Shown piece after piece: positions 8,692 to 16,939 of a stretch of 64,000 nucleotides of DNA; positions within the stretch are counted from its first letter, which is position 1, and each line of letters opens with the position of its first letter. The stretch covers positions 1,054,001 through 1,118,000 of the forward strand of contig NZ_BAAAPK010000001.1 of assembly GCF_039531105.1 (NCBI RefSeq), in the 5' to 3' direction. Origin of the DNA: Microbacterium lacus. GTDB lineage: Bacteria; Actinomycetota; Actinomycetes; Actinomycetales; Microbacteriaceae. The notes beneath the pieces are model-generated. The model did not search any database. It had not been told where the DNA came from and saw only the letters and a list, made by a program, of their open reading frames with translations. Both the position numbers and the translations under genes were made by a program.

Positions 8692-9495
8692 TCAGTAAGA
8701 GGAGCGGGTGGGCGCCGGGTCGTCGGGGATGAACCGGGCAGCGAGGGCCTCCGAGCCGCGCGCGAGGAGCGACACGTCGGCGCCCACCAGGACGAAGGAC
8801 GCGCCCGCGGCCAGGTACGCGTCCGCGATGTCGGGGTCGAACGCGTTCACACCGACCGGCTTGCCGGCGGAACGGACCGCCTCGAAGGTCCGCAGCACGG
8901 CCGCGCGGACATCGGGATGCGTCTGCTGCCCGAGCCGCCCCATCGACGCGGCGAGATCGGACGGCCCCACGAAGACGCCGTCCACCCCGTCGACCGCGGC
9001 GATCCCAGCGGCGGCATCCACTCCCGCGGACGTCTCGATCTGCACGAACAGCGAGACGTGCGCGTCGGCGTCCTCGAGATACCCGTCGACCCGGTTCCAG
9101 CGCGCCGACCGAGCGAGGGCGGAGCCCACGCCCCTCGTGCCGCGCGGAGGATAGCGCACGGCGGAGACCGCCTGCTCGGCATCCGCCACCGTCGACACCA
9201 TCGGCACCAGGATGTTCTGCGCGCCGAGGTCGAGCACCTGCTTGATCGTGGAGACGTCGCCGATCGGCACCCGCACGACGGGCGTGATCGGGTATGCCGC
9301 GACGGCCTGGAGCTGCGCGAGGACCGATTCGAGCCCGTTGGGGGAGTGCTCCATGTCGATGAGCGTCCAGTCCATCCCGGATCCGGCGCAGATCTCGGCG
9401 ACGAGCGGCGAGCCGGAGCACACCCAGATGCCGGCGAGGGGACGGGATGCCGCCGCCAGAGCGTCGCGGAAGGTCGGGCTCAGACGAAACGGCAT
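8692..9495 (-). CDS. hpaI: 4-hydroxy-2-oxo-heptane-1,7-dioate aldolase (HpcH/HpaI family)
   Basis: Last step of homoprotocatechuate meta-cleavage: splits 4-hydroxy-2-oxoheptanedioate into pyruvate and succinic semialdehyde. The 267 residues show the class II pyruvate aldolase features LIDMEHSPN (His50), VVRVPIG (Arg75), VQIET (metal Glu154) and VGPSDLAA (metal Asp180). I chose ATG 9495, inside the last codons of hpaH, giving a 16-nt overlap; an extension of 10 residues is possible but unlikely. It is the last gene of the leftward hpa operon. Close relatives act on other 2-keto-3-deoxy sugar acids, but the neighbours make the aromatic role likely. Confidence 0.9.
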   Translation of the reverse strand: MPFRLSPTFRDALAAASRPLAGIWVCSGSPLVAEICAGSGMDWTLIDMEHSPNGLESVLAQLQAVAAYPITPVVRVPIGDVSTIKQVLDLGAQNILVPMVSTVADAEQAVSAVRYPPRGTRGVGSALARSARWNRVDGYLEDADAHVSLFVQIETSAGVDAAAGIAAVDGVDGVFVGPSDLAASMGRLGQQTHPDVRAAVLRTFEAVRSAGKPVGVNAFDPDIADAYLAAGASFVLVGADVSLLARGSEALAARFIPDDPAPTRSSY

Positions 9496-10265
9496 TCGAT
9501 CACTCCCATCTCGGCGAAGTCGCATCTGACGCTATCGCCCCGCTGCACCCACATCGGGCGGGTGAAGGATCCGGCGAGGATGATCTCGCCGGTCTCCAGT
9601 CGCGCACCGTGCTGGTAAAACTTGTTCGCGAGCCACGCGACGCCGGTGGCGGGGTGCCCGAGGACGCCGGCGGCGACACCGGTCTCCTCGACCTCGCCGT
9701 TGCGGCTGAGCACACCGGGGACCCAGCGCAGGTCGATCTCGTCCGGGCGCTTGCGCACATCGCCGAGCACCATCGCGCCGTAGGCGGCGTTGTCGGAGAT
9801 CGTGTCGACGATCGTCCGGCCCTCGAGCTCGATGTGGGAGTTGAGGATCTCCAGCGCCGGCACCGCGTAGTCGATCGCGGCCAGGGCATCCTCGAGCGTG
9901 CAGTCCGGGCCTTCCAGCGGGTGCTTCAGGACGAACGCGAGCTCGACCTCGACGCGGACGTTCGAGAAGCGCTCGACGGGGATGTCGTCGCCCGTGCGGT
10001 AGACGGTGTCGTCAAACATGACACCGTAGTCGGGCTCGGTGATCCCGGTCGCCTGCTGCATGGCCTTGGAGGTCAGCCCGATCTTGCGGCCGACCAGCAG
10101 GCGACCCGACGCGATCATGCGGTCGCGCCAGACCCCCTGGATCGCGTACGAGTCCTCGACGGTCGCGTCCGGGTGGCGCGAGGTGATGCGCGGGATGAGC
10201 TCGTGCGTGCGGTCGGCTTCGGCGAGCTCCTCCGCGATCCGCGCGATCTGCTCGGGTGTCAGCAT
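9480..10265 (-). CDS. hpaH: 2-oxo-hept-4-ene-1,7-dioate hydratase
   Basis: Adds water to 2-oxohept-4-ene-1,7-dioate, producing the substrate of HpaI. The 261-residue product belongs to the FAH-like hydratase family (MhpD/HpaH) with [12 protein letters not shown], the FDDT segment, the metal-binding EVELAFVLK and the C-terminal [20 protein letters not shown]. It starts at ATG 10265 behind AAGGAG. It overlaps hpaI by 16 nt, indicating translational coupling, and is separated from hpaD by 105 nt containing stem-loops. Confidence 0.93.
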   Translation of the reverse strand: MLTPEQIARIAEELAEADRTHELIPRITSRHPDATVEDSYAIQGVWRDRMIASGRLLVGRKIGLTSKAMQQATGITEPDYGVMFDDTVYRTGDDIPVERFSNVRVEVELAFVLKHPLEGPDCTLEDALAAIDYAVPALEILNSHIELEGRTIVDTISDNAAYGAMVLGDVRKRPDEIDLRWVPGVLSRNGEVEETGVAAGVLGHPATGVAWLANKFYQHGARLETGEIILAGSFTRPMWVQRGDSVRCDFAEMGVIECRFV

Positions 10266-10309
10266 CGGTTCTCCTTCGTTTCGGTGAAAGCCTGGGGACG
10301 AATCGGCGT

Positions 10310-10349
10310 TCAGGGGCCCCTGAGGGGGCGATCAGGTCGGTCCGCCCCC
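10310..10349 (-). other. intercistronic stem-loops between hpaD and hpaH
   Basis: Two structures sit in the 105-nt hpaD-hpaH gap: a perfect 14-bp palindrome TCAGGGGCCCCTGA (10310-10323) and, directly after, a hairpin with perfect 7-bp arms GGGGGCG/CGCCCCC (10324-10330 and 10343-10349). There is no T-run, so they look more like mRNA processing or partial termination signals that tune hpaH and hpaI against hpaD than like full terminators. Confidence 0.5.
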
Positions 10350-10370
10350 GCGCTTTGACACGGGCGCGGG

Positions 10371-11525
10371 CTACAGCTGGTGGCCGAGCTTGTACTCGCC
10401 CTGCTTGTACTCCGGCATCGAGTCCTCGCCCGGGCGCGTGTACGAGAAGCCGTCGGCCCCGATCGTGACGGCCATCTCGGAGTCATCGGTGCGGGCGACC
10501 ACCGGCTGCGGATTGCCGTCGAGGTCGAGCACGAGCGAGGCCTCGGTGTACCAGGACGGCACGACGGGGTTGCCCCACCAGTCGCGGCGCTGGTTGTCGT
10601 GCACGTCCCACGTGATCACCGGGTTGTCGGGGTCGCCGGTGTAGTAGTCCTGCGTGTAGATCTCCACGCGGTGCCCGTCGGGGTCGCGGAGGTACAGGTA
10701 GAACGCGTTAGAGACCCCGTGTCGGCCCGGGCCGCGCTCGATCGCGTCCGAGCGCCGGAGCGCGCCGAGCTTGTCGCAGATCGCGAGGATGTTGTGCTTC
10801 TCGTGCGTGGCGAACGCGACGTGGTGCATCCGCGGGCCGTCGCCCCCGGTCATCGCGGTGTCGTGCACGGTGGGCTTGCGACGCATCCACGCGGCGTAGA
10901 CGGTGCCCTCGTCGTCCTGGATGTCCTCCGTCACCCGGAATCCGAGCGACTGCATGAAGTTCACCGACCGCGGCACGTCGGGGGTCACCTGGTTGAAGTG
11001 GTCCAGGCGTACGAGCTCTCCGGGGGTGTGCAGGTCGTAGCGCCATGACAGGCGCTCGACGTGCTCGGTCTGGAAGAAGAACTCGTACGGGAAGCCGAGC
11101 GGGTCGGTCACCCGCACCGCATCCCCGATGCCCTTGACGAAGCCCTCCGCACGACGTTCGACGCGGCATCCGAGCTCTTCGTAGAACGCGACAGCGCGGT
11201 CGAGGTCCGCGGGCGTGCGCACGCGGTACGAGAACGCCGCGACCGCTGCAACCGGCCCCTGGCGCAGGACCAGGTTGTGGTGGATGAACTCCTCGGTCGA
11301 ACGCAGGTAGATCTCGCTGTCGTCCTCCTCCGTGACGTACAGGCCCAGCACGTCGACGTAGAAGACGCGGGATGCCGCCAGGTCGGTGACGACGAGCTCC
11401 ATGTACGCGCACCGCAGGATGTCGGGCGCGGGCGCGGACGGCGTCGGGATCGGGTTGTCGGAGTGGATCGGCGCCTCCTGCGAGACGAAGAAGCCGGAGG
11501 AGGTCAGGGTCTTTGCGGTGTTCAT
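10371..11525 (-). CDS. hpaD: 3,4-dihydroxyphenylacetate (homoprotocatechuate) 2,3-dioxygenase, extradiol type I
   Basis: Ring-cleaving enzyme converting homoprotocatechuate to 5-carboxymethyl-2-hydroxymuconic semialdehyde. The 384 residues resemble the well-studied Brevibacterium and Arthrobacter enzymes along their length. Metal ligands are in RLDHFNQ (His176), MHHVAF (His235) and HRVEIY (Glu288). Further hallmarks are GPGRHGVSNAFYLY, TQDYYTGDPDNP and WDVHDNQRRDWWG. The N-terminus is about 25 residues longer than I recall for the Brevibacterium enzyme (the usual start is near PTPSAPAPDI), so ATG 11525 is the best available start but the mature start is unsure. Position within the hpa operon fits its function exactly. 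Confidence 0.96.
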   Translation of the reverse strand: MNTAKTLTSSGFFVSQEAPIHSDNPIPTPSAPAPDILRCAYMELVVTDLAASRVFYVDVLGLYVTEEDDSEIYLRSTEEFIHHNLVLRQGPVAAVAAFSYRVRTPADLDRAVAFYEELGCRVERRAEGFVKGIGDAVRVTDPLGFPYEFFFQTEHVERLSWRYDLHTPGELVRLDHFNQVTPDVPRSVNFMQSLGFRVTEDIQDDEGTVYAAWMRRKPTVHDTAMTGGDGPRMHHVAFATHEKHNILAICDKLGALRRSDAIERGPGRHGVSNAFYLYLRDPDGHRVEIYTQDYYTGDPDNPVITWDVHDNQRRDWWGNPVVPSWYTEASLVLDLDGNPQPVVARTDDSEMAVTIGADGFSYTRPGEDSMPEYKQGEYKLGHQL

Positions 11526-11555
11526 GTCAGTGGGCGTCCTTGCTCTTTGGTGGTC

Positions 11556-11611
11556 GAGTGTCCAAGACTCGCCGTGAGTGCGGGCGGCTTCACGGCGCGT
11601 CTTGGACACTC
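11556..11611 (-). other. long near-perfect hairpin between hpaE and hpaD
   Basis: Arms 11556-11568 and 11599-11611 (GAGTGTCCAAGAC/GTCTTGGACACTC) are perfect over 13 bp and continue inward through one mismatch into a further 8 bp (7-bp GCCGTGA/TCACGGC plus one pair), giving about 22 bp of stem with a 12-nt loop. The outer arm overlaps the hpaE stop codon. There is no T-tract. It may be an mRNA-stabilising or processing hairpin, or a copy of a dispersed palindromic element. Confidence 0.7.
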
Positions 11612-13133
11612 AGCCGGGGTACTTGCCGAACGTGGGGTTGTGGGGCTCGCCGAGGGTGATGTGCACGGCCTGCTGGTCGGTGTAGAAGTCGATCGAGCGG
11701 TAGCCGCCCTCGTGTCCGAGTCCGGACGCCTTGACGCCGCCGAAAGGGGTGCGGAGGTCTCGGACGTTGTTGGAGTTCAGCCACACCATGCCCGCCTCGA
11801 TCGCCTGGGCGAAGTTGTGCGCGCGGCGCAGGTCGCTCGTCCAGAGGTACGCGGCGAGCCCGTACTTCGTGTTGTTCGCGAGGGCCAGCGCCTCTTCTTC
11901 GGTGTCGAACGGCGTGATGGCGACGACGGGGCCGAAGATCTCCTCCTGGAAGATCCGCGCATCGGGTGCGACGTCGGCGAACACGGTGGGCGAGACGAAG
12001 TTCCCGGTCTCGAAACCCTCGGGGCGGCCGCCGCCGGCGACCAGGCGCCCCTCGGTCTTGCCGATCTCGACGTAGGACATGACCTTCGCGTAGTGCTCGG
12101 GGTGCACGAGCGCGCCGACTTCGGTGGCGGGGTCGTGCGGATAGCCGACCTTCACGCGCGACGCCTGCGCGGCGTAGCGCTCCACGAAATCGTCGTACAC
12201 GTCACGTTGGACCAGGATGCGGCTCCCGGCGGTGCAGCGCTCGCCGTTGAGGGAGAACACCCCGAAGATCGTCGCGTCGATCGCGGCGTCGAGGTCGGCA
12301 TCCGCGAACACGATCGCGGGGGACTTGCCGCCGAGCTCCATGGACAGACCCTTGAGGTACGGTGCGGCGTTGCCGAAGATGAGCTTCCCGGTCGAACTCT
12401 CGCCGGTGAACGAGATCAGGGGGACGTCGGGGTGCTTCACCAGCGCGTCTCCGGCATCCTCGCCGAGTCCGTTCACGAGGTTGAAGACGCCCTTCGGCAG
12501 CCCCGCCTCCTCGAAGATCCCGGCCCACAAGGAGGCGGAGAGGGGCGTGAACTCGGCGGGCTTCAGCACGACGGTGTTGCCGGTCGCCAGCGCAGGGCCG
12601 AGCTTCCACGACTCGAGCATGAACGGGGTGTTCCACGGGGTGATGAGCCCGGCGACGCCGATCGGCTTGCGGTTGACGTAGTTCAGCTGCTTGCCCGGCA
12701 CTTTGTAGGCGTCGTCGGCCTGCGCGACGATCAGGTCGGCGAAGAACCGGAAGTTCTCGGCGGCGCGCCGCGCCTGCCCGAGGGCCTGCGTGATCGGCAG
12801 GCCCGAGTCGTACGACTCGAGTTCTGCCAGGCGGGCATCGCGCGACTCGACGATGTCGGCGATCCGGTGCAGCACGCGCGAGCGCTCGCGCGGGAGCATC
12901 CGCGGCCACGGGCCTTCGGTGAACGCACGCCGCGCGGCGGCGACCGCCAGGTCTATGTCGGCCTTCTTGCCGGCGGCCGCCTGCACGTACGTCTCGTTCG
13001 TGACGGGGTCGAGCACGTCGAAGGTATCGCCGTCCTGCGAGTCGACGAACCCGCCGTCGATGTAGTGCTGGATGCGGGCGGGCAGGCCCTCGGGCACGCG
13101 ATGGGTCGCGGGTGCCGTGGCGGTGTCGGTCAT
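11610..13133 (-). CDS. hpaE: 5-carboxymethyl-2-hydroxymuconate semialdehyde dehydrogenase
   Basis: NAD-dependent aldehyde dehydrogenase oxidising the HpaD ring-cleavage product. The 507 residues show the ALDH core: TPWNTPFMLESWKLGPALA, VVLKPAEFTPLSA, ELGGKSPAIVFADADL (general base Glu), nucleophile Cys300 in NGERCTAGSR, and EEIFGPVV. ATG 13133 is preceded by GGGAGCACC. The gene lies 23 nt after the GntR regulator and ends inside the long hairpin before hpaD. The assignment to the homoprotocatechuate pathway rests on hpaD, hpaH and hpaI next door. Confidence 0.94.
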   Translation of the reverse strand: MTDTATAPATHRVPEGLPARIQHYIDGGFVDSQDGDTFDVLDPVTNETYVQAAAGKKADIDLAVAAARRAFTEGPWPRMLPRERSRVLHRIADIVESRDARLAELESYDSGLPITQALGQARRAAENFRFFADLIVAQADDAYKVPGKQLNYVNRKPIGVAGLITPWNTPFMLESWKLGPALATGNTVVLKPAEFTPLSASLWAGIFEEAGLPKGVFNLVNGLGEDAGDALVKHPDVPLISFTGESSTGKLIFGNAAPYLKGLSMELGGKSPAIVFADADLDAAIDATIFGVFSLNGERCTAGSRILVQRDVYDDFVERYAAQASRVKVGYPHDPATEVGALVHPEHYAKVMSYVEIGKTEGRLVAGGGRPEGFETGNFVSPTVFADVAPDARIFQEEIFGPVVAITPFDTEEEALALANNTKYGLAAYLWTSDLRRAHNFAQAIEAGMVWLNSNNVRDLRTPFGGVKASGLGHEGGYRSIDFYTDQQAVHITLGEPHNPTFGKYPG

Positions 13134-13156
13134 GGTGCTCCCTGTGGTTCGGAGGG

Positions 13157-13849
13157 TCAGAAGTTGGGGAGGCCGAGGGCCTCGTCGGGATGTTCGTGCG
13201 TCAAGTACGCGTCGAGGGTGGCCGAGCGGTGGCGTCGCGCGGTCATCTCGATCTCGCCGAGCGGGGCGCCCTGCTCGATGAGAGTCACGATCTCGGCGTG
13301 CTCCCGCACCGACTCGGCGGCGCGCCCGGGTACGAAACTGAAGGTCGAGTCGCGGAGATTGCCCAGCCGTGCCCATTCGGCGTTCACGAGTTCGAGCAGG
13401 CGCGGGTTGGCGCACGGTGCGAACAGGATCGCGTGGAACTCGTGATTGAGCGCGGTGAACGATCGAGGATCGAAGTGGTCCAGCGTCTCGACCATGAGGT
13501 CGTTGACCTGTCGCGCGCGGCGGAGATCGTCTGCGGTCAGCCGGCGTGCGGCCAGAGCGGTGGCCGTGCCCTCGAGGAAGCTCAGGGTCTGCATGCTGAA
13601 CCGATACGAAGCGTCGTCGACCATCGACACGTGCGCGCCGACGTTGCGCTCGAACGTCACGAGCCCCTCGGCTTCGAGCTGCCGGATCGCCTCGCGCACG
13701 GGCACGACGCTCATGTCGAGCTCTTTCGCGATCGAGCCCAGCACGAGCCGGTATCCGGGGGTGAAGTCCTGATTCGCGATGCGGCCTTTGATGAAGCGGT
13801 AGGCGCGCTGCGACTTGCTCTGCGCAGCACCCACGCCGGCGGCATCCAT
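13157..13849 (-). CDS. GntR-family (FCD/FadR-type) transcriptional regulator of the hpa operon
   Basis: The 230-residue protein has an N-terminal winged helix (about residues 15-75; LGSIAKELDMSVVPVREAIRQLEAEGLV, typical GntR with VREAIRQLE) and an all-helical FCD ligand domain with the metal-binding pattern His/Asp (LNHEFHAILF, REHAEIVTLIE). It is the second gene of the leftward operon, directly after the FAH-RraA fusion and before hpaE, so it probably controls its own operon through the palindrome near 15430. The start is ATG 13849; ATG 13873, overlapping the upstream gene, is an alternative. The inducer is likely an arylacetate or pathway intermediate (inference). Confidence 0.88.
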   Translation of the reverse strand: MDAAGVGAAQSKSQRAYRFIKGRIANQDFTPGYRLVLGSIAKELDMSVVPVREAIRQLEAEGLVTFERNVGAHVSMVDDASYRFSMQTLSFLEGTATALAARRLTADDLRRARQVNDLMVETLDHFDPRSFTALNHEFHAILFAPCANPRLLELVNAEWARLGNLRDSTFSFVPGRAAESVREHAEIVTLIEQGAPLGEIEMTARRHRSATLDAYLTHEHPDEALGLPNF

Positions 13850-13854
13850 CGTCG

Positions 13855-15399
13855 TCAGTTCTTCCGGCGCCATGCGTCGTACCTCGCTCTCCACTCGGCG
13901 TTCATCGGGAACAGTCCGTCGACGGGGTGACCGGCGCGGACCTGTTGGGCGACGTAGGCGTCCTCGTCCTCCTGTGCCAGCGCCGCGTCGACGACCTCGT
14001 CGGCGAGGGCCGGCGGGATCACGATGACGCCGTCGCCGTCGCCCACGATGATGTCGCCCGGCTGGACGGTCGTGCCGCCGCATCCGATCGTGACATCGTG
14101 CTCCCACGGGACGTGCTTGCGTCCGAGGACGGCCGGGTGGGGTCCGGCGGAGAAGACGGGGATGCCGACCTCGGCGACCGTGTCGTAGTCGCGCACCCCG
14201 CCGTCGGTGACGATTCCCGCGGCGCCCCGGGCCTGCGCGCGCAGGGCGAGGACGTCGCCGAGGGTTCCGGAACCGGTCTCGCCGCGCGCCTCGATCACGA
14301 TGACCTCACCCTCGCCGACGGCGTCGAACGCGCGCTTCTGCGCGTTGTAGCCGCCGCCGTGGCTCTGGAACAGGTCCTCGCGGCCGGGGACGAAGCGCAG
14401 GGTCTTGGCGGTGCCGACGATCTTGGTGCCGGGGTGCATCGGCCGCACCCCGTCGATCGTGACGTTGTTCAGCCCGCGCTTGCGCAGCTGGGCCGAGAGT
14501 CCGGCGACGGGCACGCGCAGGAGCTTCTCGCGCAGGTCCGGGGTCACGCCCGTTCCCGCCGGAACAGGCGTTTCGGCGGAGGCAGGCTCGGCAGTCGCGG
14601 ATGCGCCTGTGTCGGCCGGAACTCCTGATCCGGAGAGCCCGGCGGCTTCGGGGGAGCCCCACGCCTCGGCGCGCTGCAGATCGTCGACGGCGGGAAGGGA
14701 ACCCAGCGCCGGATCGAAGGATGCCGCGCCCTGGGTCACCGTGGTGCGCAGGCGCCCGGTGCTCGATCCGGAACCGGACACCTCCACCTCGACGACGTCG
14801 CCCGGGACGACGACCGAGGAGCCGGCCGGCGTTCCGGTGAGGATCACGTCGCCGGTCTCCAGCGTGAAGTGCTGCGACAGGTCCGCGACGAGCTGCGGGA
14901 GCGGGAAGATCAGGCCCGCGGTCGTATCGTCCTGCGCGAGCTCGCCGTTGACCCAGGTCCGCAGCCGAAGATCGCCGGGGTTGAGGGTGGCGGCATCCAG
15001 GAGGGAGGGGCCGATCGGGGTGAAGCCGTCGCCGCCCTTGGACCGCACGTTCGAACCCTTGTCGTTCGCCCGCAGGTCGTACAGGCCGAAGTCGTTCGAT
15101 GCGGTGACCCAGGCGACGTGGTCCCAGGCGTCGGCGAGCGGGACCCGGCGGGCGGGCGTGCCGATCACGAGCGCGATCTCGCCCTCGAACGCGAGGAGCT
15201 CGGTTCCGGCCGGGCGCTCGATCGTCCCTCCGGATGCCGCCACGGAGCTCGACGGCTTGAAGAAGTAGGAGGGGGCGGCGGGTCGTCGGCCGCGCTGGTC
15301 GGCACGGGACGCGTAGCTCAGGTGGATCGCGATGATCTTGCCCGGCCGGGCCGGCAGCGCGCCGAAACCGTGGGGTGCGGCATCCGTTGAAAGTGTCAT
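13855..15399 (-). CDS. two-domain fusion: fumarylacetoacetate-hydrolase-like decarboxylase/isomerase joined to an RraA-like (HMG aldolase family) domain
   Basis: The 514-residue product is a fusion. Residues about 20-225 are a FAH-family domain with metal ligands in FEGEIALVIG (Glu72, Glu74) and NDFGLYDLR, as in HpaG enzymes that decarboxylate and isomerise 5-oxopent-3-ene-1,2,5-tricarboxylate. After an Ala/Ser/Pro/Gly-rich linker (about 225-285), residues about 288-490 are an RraA-like domain (GTLGDVLALRAQA, TDGGVRDYDTV, VQPGDIIVGDGDGVIVIP), the family of HMG/CHA aldolases and oxaloacetate decarboxylases. Classic HpaG joins two FAH domains; here the second is replaced. ATG 15399 follows GAGGGAG. 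It is the first gene of the hpa operon and likely supplies the substrate of HpaH; which domain does what is not known. Confidence 0.88.
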   Translation of the reverse strand: MTLSTDAAPHGFGALPARPGKIIAIHLSYASRADQRGRRPAAPSYFFKPSSSVAASGGTIERPAGTELLAFEGEIALVIGTPARRVPLADAWDHVAWVTASNDFGLYDLRANDKGSNVRSKGGDGFTPIGPSLLDAATLNPGDLRLRTWVNGELAQDDTTAGLIFPLPQLVADLSQHFTLETGDVILTGTPAGSSVVVPGDVVEVEVSGSGSSTGRLRTTVTQGAASFDPALGSLPAVDDLQRAEAWGSPEAAGLSGSGVPADTGASATAEPASAETPVPAGTGVTPDLREKLLRVPVAGLSAQLRKRGLNNVTIDGVRPMHPGTKIVGTAKTLRFVPGREDLFQSHGGGYNAQKRAFDAVGEGEVIVIEARGETGSGTLGDVLALRAQARGAAGIVTDGGVRDYDTVAEVGIPVFSAGPHPAVLGRKHVPWEHDVTIGCGGTTVQPGDIIVGDGDGVIVIPPALADEVVDAALAQEDEDAYVAQQVRAGHPVDGLFPMNAEWRARYDAWRRKN

Positions 15400-15429
15400 G
15401 AGCTCCCTCGCCCTTGCGTCGTATGTGAA

Positions 15430-15459
15430 ATCGTATATGATCGGCTGCACCCCCGGCAA
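15430..15459 (-). promoter_or_regulatory. hpa operon promoter with overlapping GntR-type operator
   Basis: On the minus strand a TTGCCG -35-like hexamer (15459-15454) is followed after 16 nt by TATACG (15437-15432). A near-palindrome ATCGTATATGAT (15430-15441; 10 of 12 positions symmetric) covers the -10 region, and a second half-like stretch TCGTATGTGA lies at about 15418-15427. GTATAC-like cores are common operators for FCD-type GntR proteins, so the regulator encoded by the second gene of this operon is the natural candidate. Confidence 0.5.
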
Positions 15460-15513
15460 GCTCGTTCTCGACGAGATGCCAGACAGCGCAGTCGATCGAC
15501 ACTGGAGTCACAC

Positions 15514-16893
15514 ATGTCCATACGCACCCCGGACGGATTCACCCCGACCGGCACCATCGCCACCGCCGCGGACCGCCGCCGCGTGGTCTTCGCGACCGTC
15601 GTCGGCACCACCGTCGAGTGGTACGACTTCTTCATCTACGCCACGGCGGTCGGGCTCGTCTTCGGCCAGCTCTTCTTCGCGCCGCTCGGCGCGAACAGTG
15701 CGATCGTCGCCTTCGCCACGGTGGGCGTGAGCTTCCTCTTCCGCCCGCTCGGCGCCTTCCTCGCCGGCCACTTCGGCGACAAGTACGGCCGCAAGGTGGT
15801 GCTGATGTGGACCCTGATCCTGATGGGCGCCGCCACCGCGCTCATCGGCGTGCTCCCCACGTACGAGGCGATCGGCATCGCCGCGCCCATCCTGCTCGTC
15901 CTGCTCCGCATCCTCCAGGGCATCTCCGCCGGTGGCGAGTGGGGCGGTGCGGTGCTCATGGCCGTCGAGCACGCTCCGCGCACGCGCCGCGGCGCGTTCG
16001 GCGCGTCGCCGCAGATCGGCGTTCCGCTGGGACTCCTGCTGGCCTCGGGTGTCATGGCGCTCATGGCGATGATCGCCCCCGGCGACGCGTTCCTGGAGTG
16101 GGGCTGGCGCGTGCCGTTCCTGCTCAGCGTTGTTCTGATCCTCGTCGGGTACTACGTCCGCCGGCGCGTGGAGGAGAGCCCGGTCTTCGCCGAGCTCGCC
16201 GAGCGCAAGGAGAAGGCCAAGATGCCGATCATCACGCTCTTCCGCAAGCACCTGCTGCTCGTGATCATCGCCGCGCTCGTGTTCGCAGGCAACAACGCCG
16301 TGGGCTACATGACCACGGGCGGGTACATCCAGGGATACGCGACCAACCCCGACGGTCCGCTCGCGCTCGAGCGGGGTCCGGTGCTGTGGGCGGTCGCAGG
16401 GTCCGCGATCACCTGGCTGCTGTCCACGCTGGCCGCCGGCTTCATCTCGGACCGCATCGGTCGCCGCACGACGTACATCATCGGGTGGATCCTGCAGCTG
16501 GTCGGTGTCTTCACGCTCTTCCCGCTCGTGAACACCGGAGACATCGGCCTGCTGTTCGCGGGCCTCGCGATCCTCACGATCGGCCTGGGCTTCACCTACG
16601 GCCCCCAGGCGGCGCTGTACTCCGAGCTGTTCCCGGCATCCATCCGCTTCTCGGGAGTGTCGATCTCGTACGCGATCGGCGCGATCCTGGGTGGCGCGTT
16701 CGCGCCCACGATCGCGACCGCACTCGTGCAGGCGACCGGATCGACGATGTCGGTCACGTGGTACCTCGCGGGCATGACGGTGATCGGCCTGATCGCGACG
16801 CTTCTGCTGCGCGACCGGTCCGGCATCCCGCTCGGACCCGACCACGAGGACGAGCAGTCGGTCAGCCCGATCCGCGGTCTCGCGCGCGCCTGA
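15514..16893 (+). CDS. MFS transporter, metabolite:H+ symporter (MHS) family
   Basis: The 459-residue membrane protein has 12 predicted helices and the MHS opening GTTVEWYDFFIYATA, the loop GHFGDKYGRKVVL, LRILQGISAGGEWGGAVLM and the second-half loop ISDRIGRRTTYI. MHS members import organic acids such as benzoates, shikimate, citrate or osmolytes. It is divergent from the hpa operon and shares its control region, so uptake of a hydroxyphenylacetate-type acid is the most reasonable guess. ATG 15514 has a GGAG site nine bases upstream. It ends in a terminator shared with the convergent ThDP gene. Confidence 0.88.
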   Translation: MSIRTPDGFTPTGTIATAADRRRVVFATVVGTTVEWYDFFIYATAVGLVFGQLFFAPLGANSAIVAFATVGVSFLFRPLGAFLAGHFGDKYGRKVVLMWTLILMGAATALIGVLPTYEAIGIAAPILLVLLRILQGISAGGEWGGAVLMAVEHAPRTRRGAFGASPQIGVPLGLLLASGVMALMAMIAPGDAFLEWGWRVPFLLSVVLILVGYYVRRRVEESPVFAELAERKEKAKMPIITLFRKHLLLVIIAALVFAGNNAVGYMTTGGYIQGYATNPDGPLALERGPVLWAVAGSAITWLLSTLAAGFISDRIGRRTTYIIGWILQLVGVFTLFPLVNTGDIGLLFAGLAILTIGLGFTYGPQAALYSELFPASIRFSGVSISYAIGAILGGAFAPTIATALVQATGSTMSVTWYLAGMTVIGLIATLLLRDRSGIPLGPDHEDEQSVSPIRGLARA

Positions 16894-16901
16894 CGTGCAT
16901 C

Positions 16902-16939
16902 CTCCTGAGCCCCGCGCCGATCGGTGCGGGGCTCAGGAG
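16902..16939. terminator. bidirectional terminator hairpin between the MHS transporter and the ThDP enzyme genes
   Basis: Perfect 14-bp arms CTCCTGAGCCCCGC (16902-16915) and GCGGGGCTCAGGAG (16926-16939) with a 10-nt loop lie between two convergent genes; the right arm overlaps the stop codon of the minus-strand gene. T-tracts are absent, as usual at this GC content. Confidence 0.75.
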
